Both the position numbers and the translations under genes were made by a program. The notes under the pieces were generated by a model that did no database searches, was not told the origin of the DNA, and was given only the letters and a program-made list of their open reading frames with translations. From Heterotrichella gracilis (Eukaryota; Sar; Xanthophyceae; Tribonematales; Xanthonemataceae), in NCBI GenBank assembly GCA_032358255.1, contig JAULBX010028527.1, positions 1-28,410 on the forward strand: a stretch of 28,410 nucleotides of DNA. Reading direction: 5' to 3'. Below are positions 1 through 9,828 of the stretch, piece by piece (within the stretch, counting starts at the first letter, position 1; each line of letters opens with the position of its first letter).

Positions 1-3000
1 CCAGTCAACCCAAGTAGGCTTATGTAGTCTCGCATCCCTGCTTGATATCAAGGACCCAGACCATACGGTGTAACAGCCCCTCAGCAAGGCATCAACATTA
101 CTTGCCACATCTCGGTGTAGCCTGAACACCCCGCGCGCCACCATCTCCACCACAAGGGTGAACACAGGGGAGCCGCGCCGCTCCGGCTGGATCTTTAACC
201 CACGGTTATACCTGCAGGGGAGAATTTTGACAATTAGTGTCAGGGCTCAACATATGCTCGCAGTAGAGTGAAAAGTATAGTTTGGGGTTTGGGGTTGGTG
301 AACCCCAAATTCTCCAAACCTCTAAAACCTAATGCGCCCTTTACCCCCGCACGCAACCAGCTCCACTACCAAAGTGAACACCAGGGGGCCATGCCGCTCC
401 AGCTGGACCTGCAGGAGGCAGATTTGCCAATTCGGGGTGATTATTGGTAGGGTACCGGGAGCAAGGGGGGTATGTCAGCCTAGAAAGGCCTAGGGCCACA
501 TGGGCTGCCCTGACCCAGCTGGGCTTCAATCGCGCAAGATTGACAAATATTGTGCGCGATCTTGCGCGATCTGAAGCCCAGCTGGGTCAGGGCACATGCT
601 ATCAATATTTCATGCAATATGGTATAAACAGTGCCACGATCAAGCTTGGCATCCCATGTGCAAGACTGTCTGCTAATCTGGCTGTAATTTTTAGATGCCA
701 TCTAACTACAAAATTACATGGCAATGTAAGGATATTGTTGTTGAATTCCTCTCAACATGGAGTGCATGCTCCACTTCCGCATGAATGGATGGCGCAGAAC
801 TACACTGACTTGCATGCAGCCTCGGTGCCCCCCAGCACGTTTTTAGTTATCCCCTCCCCGGCAGCATATGACATTGCCACATACTCACACAGCCCGTTCG
901 TCCCCCAGGGTAACAGTTGTCACCCCTCCCACGAACACATTGAGTTCAGCATTCCGCAGCAGGGAGGCAAGGTCCACGCCATGCGCCATGGCCACAACGC
1001 TCACCCCGCGCTGGGCGATTATGCGCACAGCGGCGGCCTCGGAGGGGGTGCCCACCTCATCAACCACAATCACCTGGGTGCATGGGCGGATAGGGGGGGT
1101 GGGGATGTTTGCGGGGGTGGGGATAAGTGGGGATGTGGTCACATGGGTGGGCGAGCTGATGGAGCGCACAGCGTCATGCATCAAGGGATGCCACCCTCAG
1201 CAACTTGACAGGGGTACTAGGAGGAAAGCGGCAGTATGTTTTAGCTTGGCATGGCAGCCTGCTTATTGAACACCAGCCACTGAAATGGGATGCAATGCAT
1301 GGGCCCGGGAGGAGCCTGTATGGTCATACGTGTCAGTGCAGCAAGTCCCTGACTAGGCAATATCAATATGCCGCCAGATACATGGTCGCCTTGTATGAAG
1401 CTTGTCATTGAACCTTTAAAGGCTCTGGAACCTGTCCGAGGTTGAAGGATGAAACAATTGCAGTGCATTTGAAACTCCACAATGTCAACCGTTAGTGGCA
1501 CTGCTATAAATAAAATATTTGGCGTCGTTGGTGCAAGGCTGACTGTTCACCTGGCTGACTAGTTGAAAAGCATGTATTAAAGAGTAATCTACTGCCACAG
1601 CCGCCACTGGTGTGCATTACAAAACATTGAAATGGCTCTGATAGCAGTCAGATGAATGTGTGTCATAGCTCACAGGACAAAAAGCCTACTCAAGGATTGT
1701 CAAAGGTCACAGGGCGTAAACCCTACCTAATGTTTGTCGCATTTGTCTGTGTAATGTAGTTCCCACCTGAGGCTCTGGTTCTTAGCCATGGCTTACATAT
1801 GCTGCACCCCCTGTCTAATGCGTCTTGTCTTCCTGATGCTACCTAGGGTTGCGGTTTCGCACCACTCTGCACCGCGTCTACAATCACCACATGCTGCCTG
1901 CCCCATGTCCCATCTCAGGCCTGTTGTAATCGCCACTGCTTACACTGCTTGCTGCCCGCCATACCCCCTAACCCTGCCAAAGGGTTGCTGTGGGCACTGC
2001 AACGTACAGACAGGTCATTGCATTCCTGCGCCCTACCTGTGGGTTGCGGTTCTGCACCGGTTCCACCATCACCCCGTGCTGGTGGTCCCTGGATGGCACC
2101 ATCATGCGCCGCGCCGACGCATGGGTGGGGCAGGTTGCCATCTCCACCTATTTCATTACTCGTGTCGATGATCACCACGCGCTGGTTGAACCTGCTGCGC
2201 AGCGTTTGGGATCAGGTTACTATTTGTTTTATTGAGAGGGCATGAGGCAGCATCATGGTCAAGCGCCACATGGCTCTGCGGGAATTGACCAGAAAGGGGT
2301 GCAGTGCATGTCACCAGCTGCCTGATTGGTCACAAATTCATTCAGCAAGATAGTGTGGATTATGTTCATTTACAGGTGACTTTGCAATGATGTCACCACG
2401 CAAAGAGCAGAGAAGTGCGCACTCACTTCCCCCCCAACCCCACCTGCTTGCCAGGCAGGCGGACACATCCCGCAGCAGGGTGGTCTTGCCTGCCCCAAGA
2501 GGACCCAGGATGAGGAGGGAATTGCCGCCTGACAGCTGGCGGGCAAGGGAAATGGCTGGTGGTTCGCCACACATTGCTGCGAAGGAGGGAGTGCGCCGGG
2601 GTACGGCGGCCACTAGGTCCATCACCAGCTCAGCGGTGCCTGTGAATATTTTAGGGTTTAGGTTTCAGGGCTTAAGTTTTAACATCCATAGGCATAGGTT
2701 TGATTGGCAATAAAAGTTGCATCTGAACCTACTACTATGGTGCATCTACATGCACACCACATGTCCCTCACCCCCCTCCAATTGTATATGGTGCAAGCAG
2801 ATCATCATTTTGAAGCACTGCCCAACAATTAACCCAACCACATAGGCATGATACACTTCCCAGTTGAAGTTGATGGGTGCCAGCAGCTTACCCGGCACAT
2901 GCCTGCCCACCCTGTAGATTAAGCCGATGGCCTCCCCCTGGCGGTTGCGCATGGCGCTGATCCTGTGGAGGGTCCTGGGGATGCCCAGCCGGTTATCGGA

Positions 3001-4343
3001 ACTGAACAGGTCTCCACCGCCTCCACGAGATGGCCTGCCCTCCCCCAGCGTGCTGCGGTGCTCCACCAAGTGCTCCAGCGCCTCGTCCACATCTCCCAGG
3101 ATGGTCATGTCCTCCTGAGACCCATCACCCCACCGAAGCACAACCCGCCTGCCGCAGTCCATCACCACCTCCACCAGCTGCATCTCCTGCTGACTGGGAG
3201 CAGCGCATGGGATTGACCCCGGGGTTCTGCCAGCCTCCGAGCCGCCTGCAGAGGCTGCAGTAGCATCCAGGTTCCGGCATGCTGCTGCAGCGTGGCGGCT
3301 GTCCATCTTCCTCCTGATCGCAGCCGCCAGGTGGTGGGGGAGGGCTTGGAGCACAGACAGTGCTGCATCATCCACTGCTGCTGCGCTGGCATGGCTGACA
3401 GCTGTGGAAGCAGGTGTCAACCCCTGGGATTTGCTGGCCTTTGCTGCTGGCTGCTGGCCCAGCCCAAGCGTTGTCACGGTCGGCTCCCAGTTGTTGCGCA
3501 GGTCCATGGTCAGCAGGCAAGGCTGCTGAGGCTGCAGCGGCTTGTGCGGTACTGGATGGCGCTGCACAGGCTGCACTGGATGGAGCACAGACTCCGGCGC
3601 TGGTGGTCCAAACCTGCAGGAAATTCGTACATGAGGCGCTATTATAGGCACACTAAAACGGGATGGAGGCTATCAGCATTGCAATGGTCAGAAAGGGGCA
3701 GGTGAGTCAGCTGGTCCATGTGAGTGCACTAAGTGCACCAATCAGCTTCCTGCAAACTCTGCCTGTACCTGTGACACCTGGTTACCCCTGATGGTAGCCA
3801 TACCGTGCTGCAAATCCAAATTCCTGAAACCTAGGGCCTGGTGCGTAGGCAATAAGCACGTGACACAAGCTGACTATGGCTGCCTCACCTGACACGCTTG
3901 ACAGGCATGAGACCTTCTTCCTTGGTGGGTCGGTGATGGAGGTGCGGCGCCACAATGCCAGGGGTCTCATGCAAGGGCGTTGCCACTGGAGGTGAGGAGG
4001 GGCTGGGGCGCTTGGGGGTGTGCTGATTGCCTCCCAACCTCACCGATACTCGTTTGGTGGTGCCAGAGGTGTCCACGCTGAAGAGCCTTGCCAGTGGCTC
4101 AACTGCGAGCACGTCCATGAGCTTTGACTTGGTCAATAGCGACACCTCTCCTGGGTGGTGCTCCTCCAGGTACGCCAGGATGGAGTTCACCTTGGTGGAA
4201 AGTCTTGTACCACTTTTGCCCGCTTTCCAGCAGAGCTCCACGACTGCACGTGCTATCACCTCATGTTTCAGTCCGTGGACCAGCCCAGGGCTCTCTGCCG
4301 ACAGCTGCTTGACCAGCTGCAGCACCTCTTCCTTGGTGTGCAT
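1..4343 (-). CDS. Ycf45/SpoIIIAA-like P-loop ATPase, six exons, 3' end outside window
   Basis: Exons in coding order: 4343-3889, 3613-2892, 2639-2444, 2191-2037, 1073-889, and 211 to at least 67. All have GT/AG borders and matching phases. Residues 1-151 are a helical N-terminal region that I do not recognise. Exon 2 carries the family block with LVEVVMDCGRR, SSDNRLGIPRTLHRISA and IYRVGRHVPG. Exon 3 has Walker A GPLGAGKTTLLRD (about residues 438-450), exon 4 VVIIDTSNEIGGDGNLPHP, and exon 5 Walker B VIVVDEVG plus AHG and GGVTTVTLGDE. This order is diagnostic of Ycf45, plastid-encoded in some algae and nuclear in plants, so a plastid role is likely, but the visible start has no clear transit peptide. 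Any C-terminal R3H domain would lie beyond base 1. Exon 4 needs a frame change near 2110-2120 (see findings), so the gene may be broken or the sequence wrong. The first-exon join rests on phase only. Confidence 0.82.
348..414 (-). repeat. degenerate copy of the last visible exon of the Ycf45-like gene
   Basis: Read on the minus strand, this stretch starts after CTGCAG and encodes a peptide containing VFTLVVELVACG. The real exon at 211-67 has VFTLVVEMVARG after the same kind of acceptor. Identity is roughly three quarters by eye. It lies in the preceding intron and the reading runs into unrelated sequence, so I read it as an exon ghost rather than an alternative exon. Confidence 0.7.
506..594. 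repeat. 35-bp near-perfect inverted repeat in intron
   Basis: Left arm 506-540 and right arm 559-594 are reverse complements with a single extra base in the right arm, separated by 18 bases. It sits in intron 5 of the Ycf45-like gene. A transcript would fold into a long hairpin. It could be a fold-back duplication or a tiny inverted-repeat element; no flanking target duplication was evident. Confidence 0.85.
1845..1907 (-). repeat. degenerate, internally deleted copy of Ycf45-like exon 4
   Basis: The plus-strand text GGGTTGCGGTTTCGCACCA resembles the 3' end of exon 4 near 2041 (GGGTTGCGGTTCTGCACC). It is followed closely by a stretch with ATCACCAC and TGCTG that resembles the 5' end of exon 4 near 2170-2185. 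The exon interior is missing. It lies in the next intron downstream in transcription. The match is short, so this is weaker than the other ghosts. Confidence 0.45.
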
Positions 4344-4457
4344 GATGGGCACTGGCAGGTGTCACCTGTGAACAAAGGAAGCAGGTGAGTTTGAAAAAGA
4401 GCACGTCCCAGGTGTGATGGTCAGGCATGCAAACCAATGGCACGCAGATCAAGTAGA

Positions 4458-5021
4458 TCACCGAGCACAGTCACCAGTCAGAGCTGCTTGACTGCAGGTT
4501 TTTGAAAGTTTAAACTTATTGGGTAGCATTTGTAAGCAACCCAAGAGCCAATCTGGCTCGACCCACATGAGGATGTTGTATCGAGTCCTTTACCTAAACA
4601 GCTCGAGCTTTGTTCGTATATCACAGGCACCAAGCAAAGGGTCACCCACACCACACCACAGAGTACACAGTGTGGGACAGGTACCAAACAGTGGGTGAAA
4701 CCCAGGACACTCGTCTCCCAGCCCACTATACCTTAGAGGTTGGCAGAAACTAGATACTTTGGAAGGACTGAGTGAATACTTCAGCGGTCGGTTCCTTGCA
4801 AGGTACCTACAGCGACTTTGTCGCCCTCAATGAAGGCATTGACCGGTCAAGGACCTCTGAAGCTTGCAAGAGCAGTCAGAGAGCAGTGGGTGCAGGAAGC
4901 CAGGAATAAGAGTACGAACCAATGTTTTGACGGTTAAAATACCAACGACGGTCAGTGGAAGGAACCCAACTGGGCCAAAAACCAACTCTTAATGTTGGTC
5001 ACCGAGCACAGTCACCAGTCA
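4458..5021. repeat. identical 23-bp direct repeats bracketing about 518 bp
   Basis: The same 23 bases, starting TCACCGAGCACAGTC, occur at 4458-4480 and 4999-5021. The DNA between them has no convincing open frame and no obvious terminal inverted repeats. It could be an inserted non-autonomous element with a long target duplication, or the residue of a tandem duplication. Confidence 0.6.
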
Positions 5022-5489
5022 TCAGCGGACAAAGGAGTCGCAGGGCCCTAGGTTTGAGCTACAGGCAAAAAATGAAGGGTTTACAGCCGATAGAGTACAA
5101 CAAAGAGTAGTAGATTCGGAGCAAGGGGGTGGGTTGCCATCAGATCCATTTCAGGAAAGTCTCTGGCCACATGCATGGCATGGCAGAACGCCACATGCAT
5201 GCATGCGTTGTACAACTCCCGTGCAATAAACCTCTAGCTCGGTGCACCTAAGATCTGACGGATAGTTTCAAAAATGGGTCTTTCAAACCGGGGCGTTACG
5301 CAACTCTTGACTGCAACTAATACCTCTACCTCAGCTGGATGCACCTAAGATTGACTGTCAACCCACTAAACCCGCTGTACAGCGCTGGCAAGTCCTATAG
5401 TCACCAATCCCCAACCAGCTGTCTAGACAAGCCCTGTACCCAAAATTCCCAACCCCCACAAGCCAGCCACCTATCCCAGTCTTGCCGCG

Positions 5490-5650
5490 CATCCGCAGCA
5501 TATCCCTCCCCGTGAACATGCGCACCTCCTATATGCCCACGCCACAGCACCGTAGTACCACCGGCCCCCTCTAGCCATCACTAGTCCCCTGCACCTCCCC
5601 CAGCATCTCCCTCAAAATGAGCTTGCGCCACCTGTCAACCTCCGCGCCAA
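5490..5650 (-). repeat. two decayed copies of the terminal dehydrogenase exon
   Basis: The real last exon reads on the plus strand ACATCTCCCTCCCAATGAGC near 5749. Similar text occurs twice downstream of the stop codon: CATATCCCTCCCCGTGAACA near 5500 and GCATCTCCCTCAAAATGAGC near 5604. Each is followed by a TGCGCC- or TGCGCA-like continuation. Both have lost the reading frame. They sit in the expected 3' UTR. Confidence 0.6.
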
Positions 5651-5720
5651 CCCTCCTCCATGACCAGCCACCACCAGCAGCCTCCTTGCTACCACCAGAC
5701 AGTGTCCAATGCTGATCCAG

Positions 5721-8700
5721 CTAGCTCAGTCCCGCTTGGGCCTCCCGCAACATCTCCCTCCCAATGAGCATGCGCCTGATCTCTGAGGTGCCGGCGCCTA
5801 TTTCATACAGCTTCGCGTCGCGCAGCAAGCGGCCCGTGGGGTAGTCGTTGATGTAGCCATTGCCGCCCAGAAGCTGCAGGGACAGAGCACAGGCGAATCA
5901 GTACAGATATTGAAGATAAAAAGTTTGACAGTGAAGATATATGGCACCTTGAAGTCAGGCTTTTGAAATAGAGGGTTGGCGAATCCTAAGAAAGGCTTTG
6001 AGGTTCAACCCAAGGTATGTACCCGTGGATTCTGCAGTATGAACTCATACCATCTGGAAACTGCAGAATCCACGGGTACATACCTTGGGTTGAACCTCAA
6101 AGCCTTTCTTGCAAGCATGTGCAGTCGATGAAACAAGGTTGCAAATGGAGGGTAGCAGTGCGCATCAGGCAGTCGATGGGGCGACCATTGGCCAAGTGTG
6201 TGCGGAGTAACCTACATGCATGTGGGTCTCCCAATGGGGACGTTTGGAATTGTTTTTGGCATTAGCAGTTTTTGGGGGCAAAATGACACCCATCCAGGTT
6301 CAAAACAGCTCCCTCATAACTGAACGCCACGTGACTGCAGGGGCAGTGACCTTTCCAAACAAGGGGCATGTCCAGCACTAATACCCAGTGCCGCCCAACA
6401 GCTGCAGTGACAGTGTAATAAAAGGAGCATCACCAATCTTGTCATAATGACGTAAAGATAAATGAAAAGCCAGGTTTGGTAGTGGAGGGTCTTGAGGTTT
6501 TACCTAGGGCTTCATCCGTGGATGCAACTGCCATGTTGTGTCATGGTTTGGAGCATTTGGACGTCCGCACTAAATCTTTATGGCAGCTCAAGTACACATG
6601 TGGTTCCCAGCAGCACACAGGAAGACCCCCATGATGCACGGCTACCACTGACATGTGTTCCCATTGTACCTGGATTGCATCCAGCGCCATGTGCGTTGCC
6701 CGCTCAGCTGCATACAGAATGACCCCCGCGCAGTCCTTGCGGCTTGCGGCCCCCGCGTCTGCCTGGCGCGCAGTGGAGTAGACATATGCGCGGCTGGCGG
6801 CCAGGGTGGTGTGCATGTCAGCCAGATTGCCTTGGACCAGCTGCAAAGAGGCAGAGGAGATTGATCATCATGACTGCAGTGGTTCGTTGTATCGGATACA
6901 GTGAATTAATTGTATTGTGCCTTATTTTTTCATTTTAAAATATATTCTCCTTGTAGGCTACGCCTGTCATGTTGTGGAGGAGACATGTGCGTGATTGGCG
7001 ACTAGGGAGGTGTGCATATCTGCCAAGCTTGCCTTTCACCAGCTGCAGCAGTGACAATGAAGGATGAGGCAAAACTGCAATGCGCAAACCACCACGACAG
7101 GGCAGCACCACATTCACACCACCGCATTCCATCCCCTCCCAACCACTCCTGTGCACACAATCCCCCCACCTGGAACTCCCCTATCTTCCTCCCAAACTGC
7201 TCCCTCGTGGCCACGTAGGGCAAAACCACGTCCATGCAGGCCTACATCAGCCACAATGGCCCCGCACTCAGCACTGTTTAGAGTTTCAGATGAAGGAGGG
7301 AACGTTATAACTCAACTTGGAAATGAAAATGCAGGGTTTCCCTGCATCAGTTCCATCACTTGGCACTGGTTAGGGGTTTCGTGCAGGGTACTGGGTGTAG
7401 GATTTACCTGCATCAACCCCAGTGGCCCCGCGCTGAGCACCAATCGCTCGTAGTCCAACCCGCTCATCAGCACGTACACCCCTTGTTCAACCTGGAAGGG
7501 CAGGAAACATGATAGTAGAAACGTTTTTTCATTGGTGTGGCAGATCATTCCAAAATCCTCTGTGAATGCAATTGGTAAGAGCTTTCCCGCAGGGTGAGAT
7601 GAGTGCTGGCACCAGGCCCTGTTATATGACAACGTACACCCACATGTCAATCTGGGAGATGAGGGAACGCATAACTCACTGTGGAAAACGTTCCAGGCGC
7701 AAGGGTTGAGGGTCCCCATGGAGGAAAAATACATGCACACACATATGGGCATGTGCGCCCACCCTCATTCACACCCGCACCCGCACCACGTAAAGTGCTA
7801 TCCTCCCAAGGCTCCTCCATACACTTGTACCCACGTTGCAGCAACCACAGTACCAGCACACAAGACCAAGAGCATCACAGGGTTTGGCCTACTCACCCCC
7901 CCCAGCACATTCTCCTCAGGCACGGCGCAGTCCTCAAAGATGAGCTCACAGGTGTCGCTTCCGCGCATGCCCAGCTTGTCGAGCTTCTGAGCAGTGCTGA
8001 AGCCCTGCATGAGAAGATAAACCCTCGTTAGGGTTGCAGGCCAAGGGTTGCCCATGCCCCTCCTTTCCCCCTCCCTTTTACCGCCCCTCCTCCCGTTGCC
8101 TTCATCCTCTCAGTGATAGACGTTGTGATGCTGTGTGCGTCCTGTGCTGGTGCAGTCTTGGTGTACCACATTGGGCATATCAGCAATGCTGCCATTGGTG
8201 ATGCACATCTTGTTTCCCTACCTGCATCCCCTTCCCTCCCCTTCATCCTGATACCCTCAACCCCTTTTCACCTCCCCTCCTCTTACCTTCATCCCCTTCT
8301 CAATAATGAACGCTGTGATGCCGTGTGCGCCCTTCTCCGGTGCAGTTTTGGCGTACACTATGAGCGTGTCAGCGATGGTGCCATTGGTGATCCACATCTT
8401 GTTCCCGTTGAGGATGTAGTCCCCCCCTTGCTTGTGCGCTCGGGTGCGCATGCTCACCACATCTGAACCAGCGCCGGGCTCGCTCATGGCCAGAGCACCC
8501 ACGTGCTCACCTGGAGGTGCAATACAATAATAGAAGCAAGTATAGAAGAAAAAGGGTAAGAACATCTATGTTCTATAGATATAACTATTTTTTCCAAACA
8601 AGACACTGGACTTGCCCAATTTATTCAATTTTTGAAGAATGTTATGAGGAAGAACAACGCAGTCCACTGCTTCACACCTTTCTTCATGACACGGTTCAAA

Positions 8701-9828
8701 ACACATACTGCAACTGCTCTGAGTTGTGCTGCACGGCGTTGGTAAAACCCCTGCCCCATCGCCATATATACGCATAAATAGGTACCCAAGGTCCTCCTGG
8801 TCTTAGCCGGTATTTGTCCAGCTGCCCCTGGGTTGGCGTTGTAGATGGTCGTGCCTAGTACAGCTCTTAAACCCTAAAAACGCAGCATTCTGAGATCCCT
8901 AAATCCAACAGCGTTTTACCCCCACCACACCACCACCACCACCCCGCACACCTGTGAGCAGCTGTGACAGGTATCTATCCAGCTGCGCTTGGCTGGCGTT
9001 GCGCACCAGCTGGTTCACGCACAGGTTGCTGTGTGCGCCATAGCTCAGCGCAACAGACCCGCTGGCCCGGCTGAGCTCCTGGGGGGGTGGGTGGGGTGGG
9101 GGTGGGTTCAGATATTTTGCCACTAAAAGATGGACAAGATAAAGAAAGTGCTGGGTTTGGGGAGTCATTGAAGGATGTATGCTGCAGTAGTTACACGGGG
9201 GCACAATAAAGGCATTGGAGTGTGGTGTGTGCCAGGAGTGCCTCACCTCCATGGCCACACAGTGGTGCAGGTAGCCCATTTCCAGGCCACCTAGGTGCTG
9301 AGGGACAGTAAGGCCTGTGGGCAGTTGGTAAAGGTGTCAGTGGCGATGGTGGGGGAGGGGGGGTGGCAGCTGGGGGGTGGGGTCAGGATGGGTGTGCGGC
9401 AATCAGACTGGCATGGCGGAAGCCGCATGTCGCATGCCACAGCTCATGGGATGTAGGGTGAGGGGGCCGCGCAGGTTAATGGTGTAACTGAGCATTGGTT
9501 TGCTCCAGCCGCTAGCCAATAAAGTTGTTTGGCTGGCTGCTGACCTGTGGTTGTTGCAATACAGTTATGGGGTGCAGCACCAGCTCTCACCGTGCAGCCC
9601 AAATTCTCCCATGGCTGTCCAAAAGTTGGTGTCTTTAGGGAAGCTGTTGGTCCTGTCTATCTCCTCAGCTCGTGGGGCGATCAACTTTTGCGCAAACTCC
9701 CGAACCGTCTCCCGAAACTCGGCGACACCATCGCTGTCTTGAGCAATCGCCGTGTGCTGCATCCGCGCGGTTGCACGGATGGCACGGACAGCCGCTCTTT
9801 GCGCCTGACTGGCCCTCCACAAGAGCAT
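5721..9828 (-). CDS. IVD: isovaleryl-CoA dehydrogenase, mitochondrial, nine exons, complete
   Basis: FAD-dependent oxidation of isovaleryl-CoA to 3-methylcrotonyl-CoA in leucine breakdown, passing electrons to ETF in the mitochondrial matrix. Exons: 9828-9591, 9314-9247, 9078-8952, 8510-8287, 8004-7897, 7491-7408, 7241-7170, 6840-6670, 5873-5721. They total 1245 nt, giving 414 aa, the usual length. The ATG opens an arginine-rich presequence ([18 protein letters not shown]); an upstream GTG in frame is not credible. Landmarks: [18 protein letters not shown]; the acyl-CoA dehydrogenase signature [13 protein letters not shown] (149-161); [46 protein letters not shown], whose Glu270 matches the catalytic Glu characteristic of [34 protein letters not shown] (390-398). 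No peroxisomal signal ends the protein. No broken exon or missing key residue was seen. Several introns hold decayed exon copies. Confidence 0.96.
5988..6110. repeat. perfect 50-bp inverted repeat with 23-base loop
   Basis: Arms 5988-6037 and 6061-6110 are exact reverse complements by direct reading, each with CTGCAG at the inner edge. The arrangement lies in the last intron of the dehydrogenase gene. Exact arms imply recent origin. No coding content or target duplication was recognised. Confidence 0.95.
6380..6530 (-). repeat. degenerate copy of dehydrogenase intron 8 end plus exon 9 start
   Basis: GTGCCGCCCAACAGCTGCAG near 6390 resembles the exon 9 start and acceptor (TTGCCGCCCAGAAGCTGCAG near 5860). 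Similarity seems to continue into the intron: GATAAATGAAAAGCCAGG and a GTGGAGGGTCTTGAGGTT segment match the order of motifs near 5915-6005. So this is a segmental copy of about 150 bp, within the same intron. Confidence 0.6.
6961..7050 (-). repeat. degenerate copy of dehydrogenase exon 8 5' part
   Basis: On the minus strand the segment begins after an acceptor-like CTGCAG with CTGGTGAAAGGCAAGCTTGG, compared with CTGGTCCAAGGCAATCTGGC in exon 8. It continues with recognisable GCACACC and CGCACATGTCT blocks. Differences break the frame's sense. It lies in intron 7, just upstream of the real exon in transcription. Confidence 0.75.
7244..7680 (-). repeat. scattered decayed copies of dehydrogenase exon 6 and its flanks
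   Basis: CAATGGCCCCGCACTCAGCA at 7252 resembles the exon 6 end (CAGTGGCCCCGCGCTGAGCA near 7420), directly abutting exon 7. AACGTACACCCACATG near 7630 resembles the exon 6 start (CACGTACACCCCTTG). A flank containing GAGGGAACG.TATAACTCA occurs near 7294 and, altered, near 7660. These copies lie on both sides of the real exon 6 (7408-7491), which this span includes. Confidence 0.5.
8096..8222 (-). repeat. degenerate copy of dehydrogenase exon 4 3' half
   Basis: The text from GCCTTCATCC to GCACATCTTGTTTCCC runs in parallel with the real exon at about 8286-8407 through GTTGTGATGCTGTGTGCG, GGTGCAGTCTTGGTGTACCA and GCCATTGGTGATGCACATCTTG. Identity is about three quarters by eye. Flanking pyrimidine-rich text is shared too. 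The copy follows the real exon in transcription. Confidence 0.85.
8791..8870 (-). repeat. degenerate copy of dehydrogenase exon 3 3' half
   Basis: GGTATTTGTCCAGCTGCCCC and GGTTGGCGTTG match exon 3 text (GGTATCTATCCAGCTGCGCT, GGCTGGCGTTG near 8970-9001) in the same order and spacing, followed by a decayed TTCACGCACAG equivalent. It lies in intron 3, downstream of the real exon in transcription. Confidence 0.75.

Larger units (their letters stand above)
4344..5720. other. intergenic: upstream of Ycf45-like gene and downstream of isovaleryl-CoA dehydrogenase
   Basis: Open frames here are short and not gene-like. The region should hold the promoter of the Ycf45-like gene (lower end) and the 3' UTR of the dehydrogenase (upper end). 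It contains a pair of 23-bp direct repeats, two decayed copies of the last dehydrogenase exon, and TGCATGCA-rich text near 5165-5210. A TGTAA on the minus strand at 5085-5081 is a possible but distant poly(A) signal. Confidence 0.6.

Noticed and set aside
444..1208. Plus-strand open frame of 254 codons
   Set aside because: It runs through the inverted repeat and antisense to the Walker B exon of the Ycf45-like gene, and its product is low-complexity His/Gly.
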